From positions 186,001 through 250,000 of the forward strand of contig OZ025739.1 in assembly GCA_964019335.1 (NCBI GenBank): a stretch of DNA of 64,000 nucleotides, read 5' to 3'. A program made the translations under genes and the position numbers. The notes below the pieces were generated by a model that had not been told where the DNA came from, did not search any database, and saw nothing but the letters and a program-made list of their open reading frames with translations. Shown in pieces: positions 41,056 through 52,073 of this stretch (the first letter of the stretch is position 1; every line of letters begins with the position of its first letter). The stretch comes from Diplonema japonicum. Taxonomy: Eukaryota; Euglenozoa; Diplonemea; Diplonemida; Diplonemidae.

Positions 41056-41957
41056 CTTTGTTTTTTGTTTTTGTTCTGTCAGTTAGTAGATACACCTCCT
41101 GCCCAGTACACGTGTTATTTTTTTTCCCCCCCTCGTGTTTTTTTCTTTTTTTTTCCTCCGTTGCCTTTGTGTCCATGTTTTAATGTTCCCTCCGGTTATA
41201 AGATAGTTGGGGAGATTTCCTTTTTTTTTTCTTATTCTTCCTTCTTCTTTTCTTCTCATTATTTTGAGGAAACCAATACAGAAAGAAAAAAAGAGAGAGA
41301 GAGAAGGAGGAGGAAAGGGAGAAAGAAAGAGAAAGAAAATGAGAAAAAAAAATAGAACTGCTTTGTGAGTAACACCACGATACCTTCTCCCTTCCTCCTC
41401 CCCCCCCCCTTTTTTTTGCCCTACCTTTAAGGGTTTCTCCCCCCCCTTTTTTTTACTCTTTTTGTCTTCTTTTTTTTTGAAAGTGTGTCTTATGTCTACC
41501 ACCCCACCCTCTTTTTTTTCCCCCAAACCCCAACGCCCATGTTTCTTTTTTTTTATTTTGATATTGTTAGTCAGAAAATGTTAAAAGGAAATAAAAATCG
41601 CAGGCACATAGTAAGGGGGAGGGAGAGGGGGGGGGACATCCCAATAATAATAACCCCTAAACGCCCGGAGCCTATCTACGGTACCCCCCCATTTTCGTTG
41701 TTGCTTTGAATACTCAAAAAAAGGGCAGCATGCAACCATAGGAAGGTGCAAGGAAAGGGTAAACGGTACTAAAATTTTCAATTCCAGGTGCCAGATTCAG
41801 ATGAGAACACTTAACTTTGTGTGTAAGAGGGGGGTTGAGGGGGTACTTTTTATGTCCGATTTTGGGGGGTCTTGTCGTGGGGGGTTCGTGGAGTTATGGC
41901 TGGGCTAAAAAGGGCAGCATTCAGCCCTATTTGGTGCCCTGAACTCTAGGATTGAGG
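41012..41957. other. Intergenic sequence
   Basis: T-run of over 25 at 41027-41055, then pyrimidine- and purine-rich tracts to about 41700. From 41720 the sequence loses homopolymers and probably belongs to the - strand piggyBac remnant; AAAAAGGGCAGCAT occurs near 41717 and 41908. Confidence 0.45.
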
Positions 41958-43170
41958 TCAGTCTGGAGACTTTTTGGGGCTGTGGGATGAAAAAAGCAAC
42001 TTGTAAGTTTTTTTTTCAGCTGGGGTAGCATGCAAGGGTAAAAAACACGTTTTGCATAAGGGGGTTTTGCAACAGGGGCACGACGTTTGCACCTTCTTCC
42101 CGCACCCAGGAACAGCACAGAGCACCCTCCTCACCTTCGTTCCGTTCATCATGGTCTCGGAGGTGTGATTTAAGACGTTTTGGGTATTTCTGAGTGAGGG
42201 AATCCTCCTTGCTAGCGTGTTTGCGCTTGGGGTCGGTGACGGTGTTGTCGGGGTGTGTGTGTTATCGGTTTTTGGGGCATGGGTGAGAAGCTTTCCAACA
42301 AGTTCTTCTTTGAAGCTCGGGAAGCCATAATTTTTGCCACATTCCCTGCTCTTCTTCCAGATTATGGAGGAGTTGGCAACACAGCTTTCCAGGACCCAAT
42401 AAAAAACGACCATGGTCCACTTCCGGGTTTTCAATATGCCGAACTCCAGTCCCCTGGAGCTGGTCTTGCCGGTCAGGGGTCGACAGCAAACCCTTAGGAG
42501 TCGACAGTACGCATGACTAGGTCCTGTGTTGTGGACTTCTTGCTGAAAATGTTGAAATTCGCCAGGTAACCGCTTTATGAGTCGCATGTAGCGATTACCT
42601 TGATGCCCACCGAGTTGTTTTTTCGTGGTGCCATGACTTGTCAACAGACAACCACTTGCCAGGGGTCCGCACAGCCTACACCGGTTGACAATGATGTCAA
42701 GAAACCTGCGCATGAGGTGCAGTTTCAGGCTTTACTGATGTTTTCCAGGTTGTCAAAGATGAGGTAGCGAATCGGTTTGCTCGTTTTCTCAAAAGCCGGG
42801 ATGGTTAAAATAGAATTTGTTGTCCAGTAGCTCTTCATGTTCGGTGCCGAGTGTATACCCATTAACAGGACCAACTCAAGCCAAATTTTGTACTCTGGGA
42901 TGGAAAGATTCAGATTCCGCTGTTTTTTTGAATCGAAACGACCGTTCGGGGAAGAAACTATGAGCTCAAGTACTGCGTGTGTAAAAAAAAGATTAAAAGC
43001 ACCCTCCTCATTGGCCTCTTCACCTAGAGGTGTCCTATGCCCACCTTTTCACGGAAATGATATGTTTCGGGCCTTTGGGAGTATTTCTCCCACCCAAGCA
43101 TCGTTTCAGGCCCCTCTTTGACCGCCTCATCGTCTTTTTCTTCTTTATCTGACCAGTCGGGGGAGACTCA
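41958..43170 (-). mobile_element. piggyBac-like transposase fossil, catalytic core deleted
   Basis: Read on the - strand from about 43170, an acidic N terminus (WSDKEEKDDEAV) leads to a typical piggyBac N-terminal domain: FFTHAVLELIVSSPNGRF, IWLELVLLMGIHSAPNMKSY and FEKTSKPIRYLIF. It is interrupted by a TAG near 43028 and closed by TGA at 42725. After a frame change the frame ending at 41958 gives the family's C-terminal part (KWTMVVFYWVLESCVANSSI) and a cysteine-rich terminal domain (CAVPGCGKKVQTSCPCCKTPLCKTC ... H). The DDE core between them is gone. It is a non-functional copy, related in type to the fossil at 4085-4800. Confidence 0.72.
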
Positions 43171-43412
43171 CGTTTTCGCTGCTATTTTGACCATCTGATT
43201 TCATTTTAAGCCAACCCTGCCGGTTTCAATTAAAACAAAACTTTTTAACGCAAAATGTAGTTCCAAGACAAAATAAACCGCGCAACAATGCCATATTTTG
43301 AAGTCCAGGGGCCGTGTTCAAAAAAAAAAGTACTTAGCGAAAAAAGCAAATTTTGAAATAAGGACAAAAACGTCCGCGCGGGCGTTTAGGGGATAATAAT
43401 AGTAAAAATAAA
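43171..43412. other. Spacer upstream of the cold-shock-domain gene
   Basis: Unique AT-rich sequence without coding signal. A GGCGTTTAG acceptor-like site ends at 43389, 23 nt before the ATG. Confidence 0.4.
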
Positions 43413-44114
43413 ATGTTTTCAGGTCTAGTAACGCACTGGAGTGAAAGTGGGTGGGGGTTCATCACGTGCTCAGAGATCTCAGGTGGGGACGTCTTCGTCC
43501 ACGCGTCACAAGTATCGAACGGACAGCATCTCCTAGAGGGCAAGACGGTACAGTTCGACTTGGACGACATCCGCGACCCAAAAAATAAAAAAAAGGCCAC
43601 CTTCGTCAAAGGCGACGGCGTTGACCTGAGGTACAACAGTAGAGCTCCATTGGTGACCCCCTTCAACCGACCTGCCATGAATAAAACAGGTGGAATGAGT
43701 GCAGGGAAATCAAACCCTCCTAACCTTGCAAAACCTATAATGAGGGACCGAGACAGAGACAATCGTGATCGGGACAGAGACAGAGACAGAGACAGGGACA
43801 GAAACGACTCACGAGATTTCCGTGACCGTGATTTCCGGGACCGAGACCGCGATAGAGACAGAGATCGGGACAGGGACAGAGACAGGGACAGGGAATTTTA
43901 CCGTGACACAAGAGGAGAACGGAATGACATGACGAGAGACAGAGGGGATCCCCGTAATGATTTTGGCCGTCATCGAGACCGCGATTTTAGGAGCGAGCCC
44001 ATGAAGGACAGGGGCGACCGCGGTCCTGATAGAAGGCCCCCCATCCAACAGGTCAAGCGGGAGTACAGCACCGACAACAACAACAGCTTGCCGTTCATTA
44101 AAAGGGAACGGTAG
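43413..44114 (+). CDS. Cold-shock-domain RNA-binding protein with RD-repeat tail (233 aa)
   Basis: Residues 1-70 form a cold-shock domain: GLVTHWSESGWGFITCSE, the nucleic-acid-binding DVFVHASQV, and GKTVQFDLDDIRDPKNKKKATFV. The tail (110-200) is built from alternating Arg-Asp dipeptides, as in U1-70K-type and other nuclear RNA-binding proteins. A C-terminal basic segment ends FIKRER. A role in mRNA or pre-mRNA binding is likely. The RD repeat is encoded by a GA-rich tandem repeat that could vary in length. No intron is needed. Confidence 0.85.
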   Translation: MFSGLVTHWSESGWGFITCSEISGGDVFVHASQVSNGQHLLEGKTVQFDLDDIRDPKNKKKATFVKGDGVDLRYNSRAPLVTPFNRPAMNKTGGMSAGKSNPPNLAKPIMRDRDRDNRDRDRDRDRDRDRNDSRDFRDRDFRDRDRDRDRDRDRDRDRDREFYRDTRGERNDMTRDRGDPRNDFGRHRDRDFRSEPMKDRGDRGPDRRPPIQQVKREYSTDNNNSLPFIKRER

Positions 44115-44739
44115 GGGTGGGGGAGAGGATTCTTTCGGGAATTTTTAATCGGGGCTTTTTTTTTATGATTATTTTGCGCACAATTTTTTTTCAATAAAAT
44201 CCAAATAATCTGAGGAAGATTTTTTTTCAGAAAATCCGAGAAACATCCGATACTCCAAAAGGGTGTGCTGTATGCCTTGGGGAGGGGGGGGGGGGGGGAG
44301 AGAGAGTGTAACTTTCTTTTTGAGAATTTTATTATTATTATTATTGCATTGCATGGAGGGGAAAAAAAAAAAAAAAAAAAAAAGAAGAGGGTGTTACACG
44401 ACAAGAGAGATATAACAAAATGAGCCGACTGGCGCAAAGCACGACACTGCCGTTGACAAAAGTCTATAGAGTATGACGAGAAAATTTAAAAAGAAAAAAA
44501 AAAAAAAAAAAAAAACCCAGCCCGATGCACGCGATCCCAAGAGATGCGTCCAACTGGGGGTGAAAAACGGAATGGGTTTGCTGCCTGTACTGAGGTCCGG
44601 CTTCAAGGTGGGGACCTGCGCCGGGGCTGGTTACACAAAACAATGGAGTGGAGAGTCGAGGTGGGGCAGAACGTTATAAAAAAAAAATTTTTTTTTCTTT
44701 TTTTTTTTCATTCACATCTGTGTAAACAACAAACTTTCC

Positions 44740-44771
<32 letters not shown>
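44115..44771. other. Intergenic spacer
   Basis: Unique stretches at 44190-44280 and 44385-44480 separated by G, T and A runs. No gene. An acceptor-like CTTTCCAG ends at 44741, followed by poly(A) up to the ATG at 44772. Confidence 0.5.
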
Positions 44772-44775
<4 letters not shown>

Positions 44776-46174
44776 AAGATGATTCATCAGACCCCTTCTC
44801 TGTGGATTTCTGCACGAAGAATCCTTTATTGAAAGTTGTGCCCACTACCATATCAACGATAAACCTCGACCGGGTCATATCATACCTTTTAGAACAAGTG
44901 GTGGCGCAGCAAGAGTCAGCGAAGCTCAGCCAAGCGAGACAAGACCAACAACAAAAGGAGATACAGGCAATCCACCTCATTATAAACGACATTAAGCTAA
45001 GCATTCAAAACATCAACATTCGGACGGAGACGCAGGACAAGGAGATCAACCAATCGAAAATTGTTCAAAACAACTTTTCTGACCAATTGACCAAAGCTAC
45101 CAACTCTATCGACTCAGTCACAACAGCAGTCGAGGGATTGCGAGCAACTACCGAAGAACAAGAGAACATCGCAAAATCCTACCGCGAGAATATCGACCAG
45201 CTCCGCGACCAACTCTACATTGTGATAACCGACCAGCAAGAAATCTCATCGACAATAAAAGAAATGGAAACAACGACACAAACCACACCAGTGGTACAGG
45301 ACGACCTCCACAAGACCATTGACGCCCTCAGATCAACAATATCTGAAAACAACGAGGAAACCGATGTCAGAATACAAAAAATCGAATCTAAAGCAACACA
45401 TGACAAAGGTGAGCTCATTGGTAAAATAGAAACTGACGCAATGGAACTCGAGAAGCTCGGAAAGCTTCTTCTCAAGGAAGCCTCTGCAAGAAAACATCTC
45501 GAAGAAAAAATAGACGAAATTCACAGTGCAAACTTCGCATCGTCGTTGGAAAACCTTGCTATGGGACTTCTTGACTTGGGTAACTGTTCGAGGGAGCACC
45601 AACTCGAAACAAAAACGGGAATTGATCTCCTCGGTGAGAGGGTCAGCGAGGATTCCAAAAAACTTGCGTCGATCACAAAACAATTGCAGTTGAAAGGCGG
45701 TTTTCTTGATGAGTCCGACGAGACCTCAGGCAGCATTCTTAGCTTGCTGGGCGACAAAATCTCCGACATTCTATCAGTCCTCATACTATTTGAGAATAAG
45801 GTTCAAAAAAATGAAGAAGACCTAGCCAGGCTTGAGGATCATCTGATAGAAACGTTGAAACACACTTGGACGGGGAGGAAGCGGCCGTCTACTGGAAAAA
45901 AAAAAAGTCGGTCGAAAACCCCTCCCAGCGTGCCGGTTGTGGTCCCCGTGCCCCCTGAGGACGTCCTTGTTAGATCCTCCAAGATTTTCAATTGCATCTC
46001 CTGCCACGGTTCGCGGCGTACTTCTGTTGAAAAAGTTGCGTCGAAGTCGAAACCTGTTTTGGAGCCTTCGATGCCAAGTTCTGTCATCAAGTCCCAGATT
46101 CCACCAATGGCGCCTGTCACCCCGGTACCCCCGTCACCTCTTCCCGTTATGGTCGCGTCGACACCAATAAAAAC

Positions 46175-46181
<7 letters not shown>
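44772..46181 (+). CDS. Coiled-coil protein (469 aa)
   Basis: The ATG follows a poly(A) run of about 30 nt. Residues 35-365 are largely coiled coil (RQDQQQKEIQAIHLIINDIK, DIKLSIQNINIRTETQDKEI, QLRDQLYIVITDQQEIS). The C-terminal 100 residues are basic, then P/V-rich (PSVPVVVPVPPEDVL, PPMAPVTPVPPSPLPVM), with a cysteine pair in FNCISCHGS. No catalytic domain is present. A cytoskeletal or scaffold role is possible but unproven. Confidence 0.7.
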
Positions 46182-46214
<33 letters not shown>

Positions 46215-46679
46215 CTTTCCAGCTTTTTTTTTTTTTTTTTTGGTGAGTTTTTTGGTGGGGATAACATGGAAATATAAGAAAAAGATCAGATGTGTTGTTC
46301 GCTGTTGACCTCCTCGTCGGTCATCACCGGTAGCGCCCGAGTGGAAGAACATAATGCAGATGCTCAGGGTGACGAACAGGCAGCAAACTGCACGAGCGCA
46401 GAATCTTGGTTACCCGGGACGCACCGGCTGGGGTTGAGCTGTACACCGCACGCATTAAGGACACGACGCGGAACGCAGAAGAAGCTACAACTCGGCCGCG
46501 GTGCGCCCCCTGTAATCAAGTAGACAGTTCTTGTGCAGGGCGCCGCCAACACCGGCCTCCTTTAACTCATATATATATATATATATATTTTTTTTCATAG
46601 AGCCCCGATCATATTTTTTTTTTGTTTTCACAGAGCGTCCGTACACATTTATATTTAAAAAAAAAAAGTAGTAATAATA
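46182..46679. other. Intergenic region holding a decayed element and the second copy of the 62-bp repeat
   Basis: After poly(A), 46285-46568 is unique, GC-balanced and free of homopolymers, with short competing open frames and no recognisable product. It ends with the 62-bp repeat. An (AT)n run and a T run follow, then TTTTCACAG (ends 46633), an acceptor-like site 46 nt before the MDH start. Confidence 0.5.
46507..46568. repeat. 62-bp dispersed repeat, copy 2
   Basis: Matches 30026-30087 over the full block by eye. Here homologous-type sequence may extend about 220 bp further upstream, as expected if the block is the 3' end of a 5'-truncated retroelement. Confidence 0.9.
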
Positions 46680-47667
46680 ATGCCGTTCAATGTTGCTGTC
46701 GTCGGTGCTGCTGGTGGGATCGGCCAGCCGCTCTCGCTCCTCATGAAGAACAACCTGATGGTGAAGGACCTCACGCTCTACGATGTTGTGAACACCCCCG
46801 GTGTGGCAGCGGACCTGTCGCACATCTGCACCCCGTCGAAGGTGCAGGGCTTCCTCGGTGACGACATCGGCTCCGCGTTGAAGGGCCGTGACATCGTGAT
46901 CATCCCCGCTGGTGTTCCCCGCAAGCCCGGGATGACCCGTGACGATCTGTTCAACACGAACGCTGGGATCGTGGCGAAGCTGGCCCAGGCCTGCGCTGAG
47001 CACTGCCCCGACGCCTGCTTCCTCATCATCTCCAACCCCGTGAACTCCACGGTCCCCATCTTCGCCGAGGTCTTGAAGAAGGCTGGTGTCTACAACCCCA
47101 AGAAGCTCTTCGGGGTGACCACCCTTGACATCGTGAGGGCGAAGACCTTTATTGCGGAGATGAAGGGTGTTGAGGTTGGAGAGGTGGATGTCCCTGTTGT
47201 GGGTGGGCACAGCGGGGCCACCATCGTGCCCCTCCTCAGCCAGAGCGGGTACACCTTCACCGACGAGGAGGTGAAGACCCTGACCCACAGGATCCAGTTC
47301 GGTGGTGACGAGGTTGTGCAGGCGAAGGCTGGTCTTGGCAGCGCCACGCTGTCTATGGCTTTTGCTGGTATTTTTTTTATTCCCCTTAAATCACCCCACA
47401 GGTGCTGAGTTCGCCACGGCAGTTATGAAGGGTCTTGCTGGCGAGGCTGGTGTCAAAGCGTGTACCTATATTGAGAACAGCAACATTACGGACGCTATCC
47501 CCACTTCTTTCTTTTCCTCTGTCGTGACCTTGGGGAGAGAAGGTGTTGCTGAAGTGCACCCCATGCCTACCGGCATCAACGCTTTTGAGACCGATCTTCT
47601 CAAAACTGGTATCGAGCAGCTCACAACGAACATCCAAAAAGCTCACGAATTTGTTGAGAAAATGTGA
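46680..47667 (+). CDS. Malate dehydrogenase without a mitochondrial presequence (two exons)
   Basis: Exons are 46680-47367 and 47402-47667 (34-nt intron, GTATTT...CCCCACAG), 317 residues. NAD-dependent malate/oxaloacetate interconversion. The Rossmann motif [15 protein letters not shown] starts near residue 8, so there is no transit peptide. Catalytic signatures are the substrate arginines in [17 protein letters not shown], the [10 protein letters not shown] segment and the active histidine in [15 protein letters not shown]. It belongs to the mitochondrial-type MDH family but is probably cytosolic. The C terminus (FVEKM) is not a clear peroxisomal signal. A 364-bp block (46786-47149) is identical to the mitochondrial copies, while exon 2 is strongly diverged. 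Confidence 0.95.
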
Positions 47668-49173
47668 TTTTTCTATCTTTTTAAAAAAAAAAAAAAACTT
47701 TTGAAATCAACCGGCAAAACCAGTTGGCTGATGGGGCTGGGGGGGGAAACAAAAGGATTTTTTTTCTTTTTTTTTTACTACAATATTTTTTTTTGATTCT
47801 CATTTCCCACTTTCAACAAAGGGAGGGGTATTTTTTTTTCCCCTTGGGGGGGCGGGGGGGGGAACTCTTTTTTTTCTTGTTTGTTCCTTTTAACGCTTAT
47901 ATATAAAGTAAGGATGGCATGAAAGAAAAGAAAAGAAAAAAGAAATAGGTATAGAATTATTGGGGGGGGGGGGGGGGAAGAAGTAGAGGAATTTCTAAGT
48001 AGGGGCCAAATTTGTCACGAATTGCCAGGTGATGCTATTTAGAAATTCACCCAAAATGACAAATGGAAAAGGATTGGAGGGGAAAGGTGTGGGGGTGAAG
48101 AAAAAAAAATGACACCACCCTTACTAAGAACGGCTTTACCTCCTTTCTTTGGTAAGGGTCTTTCTAGGATTTTTTTTTTCTTCCCCCATTTTTTTTTTCT
48201 CCCCTTTGCTGCAGGTGTGCCGCGACAAAAAAAAGGAGGGGGTAAAAAAAAAAAAAAAAATGTGAAGCAAAAAAAAAAAAAAAGAAGAAAAAACCAATAG
48301 TTCTTTTGCCTCGAGAGTGCCACTGGATGCGTTCTTGAAAAAAAAAAAAAAAAAAAAAAAAGGAATGAAGAAACATTTAAAAAATATGAAAATAAGAAAG
48401 AGAGATGAGAGGGATGCCTATCTCTATTGCGTTCCTTTTTTCACCTCCCTTCTATTTTCCATTTTTCTCAAAAGTATTTTTTTTTTAAAAAAAGAAGGAG
48501 GAACATAAAAACGCTTTTCTTTTATGCGCCCCGCCGTTTTTTTCTGCTTTTTCTTTTTTTTTTAAACCTGCTTTTTTGTGTGTGGAGCACCAGCTGCAAG
48601 GGGAGAGGGGGGCGAAGCTTTTGACTTTTTCACGAAAAGCACACTGTTAGTAAGTGTTCTTTATACAGATGCTTACAGTAGAAATTTTCAGGAAGGGGGT
48701 AAAAAAAGAGAAGGTTTCGGTTTTGTATAGTCCTGTTCTTTTTTTTTTTCATAAAAATTTTTCTTACGGTCTCCCTCCCCCCCCCCTTTTTTTATTTCCT
48801 CTCAAGAACAAGTGCTGTTCTTCATATTTCATTTGACATCCTCTCTTTCTTTCTTTCTCTCTTCTCGCTAACCCTCCCCCCCCCCCCCCCCCCCCGTCCT
48901 GACCTCAATCGTCAGGTGCGGTGTTTTTTTTTTTTTTGATCCTCTCCCCCTCCCCTTATACCGTCCTTGTGTTTTGCACGTCCCTTTTTTTTTTTTTTTT
49001 TCTTTGGACCTTTTCTGAAGTGCGTGTCAAAAAAAATTTTTTTTGAGGGGAAGAAGAAGAGAAAAAGAAAAAAAAAAAAAAAAAGCAATAGTGTTGTCAA
49101 GTATTTTTTTTTTTGATCATTTCTCCCCTGCCTTTTTTTTGCGAGAAAGGGGACAAGTCTTTGACTTGTCTAT

Positions 49174-49204
<31 letters not shown>

Positions 49205-49614
49205 ACACACAGCAAAAAAAAAAACGTGTTTCAGTCCAACGACGAACACAGGTAATCGAGTCAAAAAACAGCTCCTCCTCCCCCCCCATTTTTTTTTCTC
49301 CTTTCCCAGTCCTTTCCCTTTAAAACAAAGGAAATAAAAAAAAAGAAGGGTAAGCGATAAGAAAAAAAAACAAGAAAAGGATCCCCCCCCCCCCCATCTC
49401 TCTGGTTATATCTTTAGTTCAATTCTTTTTTTTTTCTTTCTTTTTAGTTTCAAGAAGAAATCAGAGACAGAATTTTTTTTTTCCCCTTCCCTTTTTTTTT
49501 TTTTTATTATTATTATTATTTCACCACTTTCGTCTGTTTTTATCTATGCTAACCTTTAAAAAAAAAAAAGAAGGGGGAGGGGAGGGGGAGGTGTGAATAC
49601 ACACAAAAAAAAAA
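47668..49614. other. Long intergenic region, mainly homopolymers
   Basis: Runs of every base, including C runs near 48870 and G runs near 47960. Unique islands at 47990-48060, 48110-48160, 48580-48700 and 48890-48920. A 30-nt open stretch at 48669-48698 (MLTVEIFRKG) lies between CAG and GT and could be an exon, but no gene can be assembled. A small hairpin (GACAAGTC/GACTTGTC) lies near 49151-49170. Confidence 0.4.
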
Positions 49615-50205
49615 ATGGACCTCTCTCTTTATTCTTTAGAAACCAATGAAAACCCCTTAAGATCGAAACTCTTAGAACATAGTGACGATGAGGAATCCTC
49701 GACATTCGCTCTCCTGAGGGAAGCCATGTGTGATAATAACATTGAAGTGTTGTTGGAAACATTGCATTCTGGAGGAGATGTCAATGAGAGGGATGAGGCA
49801 GGGCGGGCACTGCTGCACTGTATCAAATTCGACACTATGCCGGCAACGGTGCTGGCGCTGGGCCGGAACGCCGATGTGTTCATGACAGATAACTTGGGGT
49901 GCTGCCCTCTTCATATTGCGGCAACGAATTGTTCCCCCAGTAATTCTCTTATCATAAATTATTTCCTTGAGCGTGGCGTGCCTGTTGACGCACGAGACCT
50001 GCAGGGCAACACACCCCTTCATTATGCAGCTTCTGCTTCTAACCAATTCACAATGAAAATTCTGATCGAGTGCGGTGCCAATGTCAGTGCGATCAACAAC
50101 CAGCGCCAGACACCGCTAGATGCCTACTATGAGAAGAAGAAACAAAACGGGAAGGTTTTCAAAATTAGAATATTTAAAGGAAAACGTTTAAGGCACGGGG
50201 TTTGA
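49615..50205 (+). CDS. Small ankyrin-repeat protein (196 aa)
   Basis: The ATG directly follows an 11-nt A run. Four ankyrin-type repeats span about residues 30-180: ALLREAMCDNNIEVLLETLHSGGDVNERD, a degenerate second repeat, CCPLHIAATNCSPSNSLIINYFLERGVPVDARD, and NTPLHYAASASNQFTMKILIECGANVSAIN. The C terminus is basic (FKGKRLRHGV). It is a protein-interaction module with no attached catalytic domain. A further 3' exon is possible because GTTTGA and poly(A) follow, but none was found. Confidence 0.8.
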   Translation: MDLSLYSLETNENPLRSKLLEHSDDEESSTFALLREAMCDNNIEVLLETLHSGGDVNERDEAGRALLHCIKFDTMPATVLALGRNADVFMTDNLGCCPLHIAATNCSPSNSLIINYFLERGVPVDARDLQGNTPLHYAASASNQFTMKILIECGANVSAINNQRQTPLDAYYEKKKQNGKVFKIRIFKGKRLRHGV

Positions 50206-50970
50206 AAAAAAAAAAAAAAAAAAAAAAAAAAGACCCCCCGTTGTATGTACCATTATCAGAAGGAAAAAAAAATTTTTTTTTCTCTCTCTCCATCCCTTCC
50301 CCCCCCCCCAATCTTCCCTTTTTTTTATATATATATATATTCCCATTAATTTTTTTTTGTGAGAAAAAAAAATTGGAGAAGAGGGGGGGAAAAAAAAAGG
50401 GGAGAAGAAACAAAAAAAATAAGAGAAAAATAAAGAATAGGGAGGGGGGAATGTCTAAAAAAAAAATCATTGCTGATGCATTTCTTTCTTTTTTTATTTT
50501 AGTGGGGGGGGGAGGGAGGAGACGTTAAAAAAAAAAATCCTTTTTCCACGTAATAATATCCTCTTCTCCACTTCACCTCCCCTCCCCGTGGTACGGAACC
50601 AAAACTGAGAGCTACCTAGTACCCTTCTTCTAGCGGCCTGCGGCTCTCATAAATCCCCTCCCCTCGCTTCCTGTTCTCCCACCCAAAAAAAAAAGAAAAA
50701 AATCAACAATTTCTCTTATGTATCTCATACATGGCGGGGGTCTGCACCTCGCAAAATGTATTTTAGGAATTCTGATTGGGAGGGGGGGGAGAAGGGGAAA
50801 AAAAAAAAAAAGAAAGGTGTAACTAACAAGTTAGCAGTTTTCTCTTTTTTTTAATTATATGTTCCATGATTCAGAAAATCCCCTATCTTTATCTTCACTT
50901 CAGAATTAAACGGGCACCCTTTTTTCAGAAAATCTATGTAATGGTTTTGTCTACTTCAGTATTTGGTTTT

Positions 50971-51003
<33 letters not shown>

Positions 51004-51683
51004 CTTCGCTTATATCCAAAGGGGTGATGAGGGGGTATTTTTCACTTCGACTCCCCTTGCTCTTCCAACATTATTTATTTCATATTTCTAAACCAGTCAG
51101 GCTCCCCCAATAATTTAGAATGGTTGATCTTTGTCAAAAATCGATCTAGTAGCTTACCACTCTGAACCCTTCTTGACGTTCTTTAGAGATGTGCAACGAT
51201 GTCCCTCTTATTTATTTTATTTTATTTTATTTTATTTTATTTTATTTTATTTTATTTTATTTTATTTTATTTTATTTTATTATTTATTTCTTTGCGATCC
51301 AAGCCACCGTTTTCATTACACCTTTTGCCTCAGGCAACCATTATCTTTTATTCTTCTTCCCCCTCCCCCAACAAAAGCTCTTTTTTCATATCTTTTCGCA
51401 AAAAAAGTTCTTGAAGAAAAATCATTCATTTTATTACCTTATGCAATTTTGTGCCGAGCAAAAAACAAAAAAAAGGGGGGGGATAAAAAAGTTACTTCTC
51501 CTTTTATAAATTTGCAAACAACGAAAAGACATTAAAAAGTCATACCACGTTTGATCTCTAAAAATTAAAAAAAAAAAGTTTTCTTGTTAACAATTTTGTT
51601 GTCGAGACTAAAAACTAGTAAAAAAAAAGAAAAAAAAAACTATTTTTTATTATTATGCGCACAAACAAATGAAGCGCCAAACT

Positions 51684-51732
<49 letters not shown>

Positions 51733-52073
51733 GGAATCTGAATGACATCAGCACCCTGTCAATAGTACCTTGTCGGCCTCAAGCTCTCACACCGGAAGTT
51801 TGATAGTGACGGCGAAGAAATAAGAGGCAAAATAAAAAAAGAAGAAAAAAGAGGGGGAGGGGGGAGAACGAAGAAAGGTTTTTTTTCTTTTGTTCTTCTC
51901 ACCCGCAATTTTTCAGTTCGGTTACTCTTTCTGTTAACACGGCACTTTCTTGTTGTTCACTTACATAGCACCTTCACTTTCTTGCTCCATTCCAACTACG
52001 CACGTAAAAAGAAATTTAAAAAAAATAATTAAAATAAAGCCTGCTCCCCTTTAAATCAAAAACACATATTAAA
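50206..52073. other. Long intergenic region with microsatellite
   Basis: Homopolymers, an (ATTTT)n array of about 16 units at 51210-51285, and a T run of over 45 at 51685-51731. A short block at 50598-50622 recurs at 56607-56632. No gene supported. Confidence 0.5.
51208..51288. repeat. (ATTTT)n pentanucleotide microsatellite
   Basis: About 16 uninterrupted ATTTT units followed by ATTATTTATTTC. Confidence 0.95.

Noticed and set aside
46485-47288. Long - strand frames opposite the MDH genes
   Set aside because: They occur in all three MDH copies because of the strong third-position GC bias on the coding strand, and show no protein signature.
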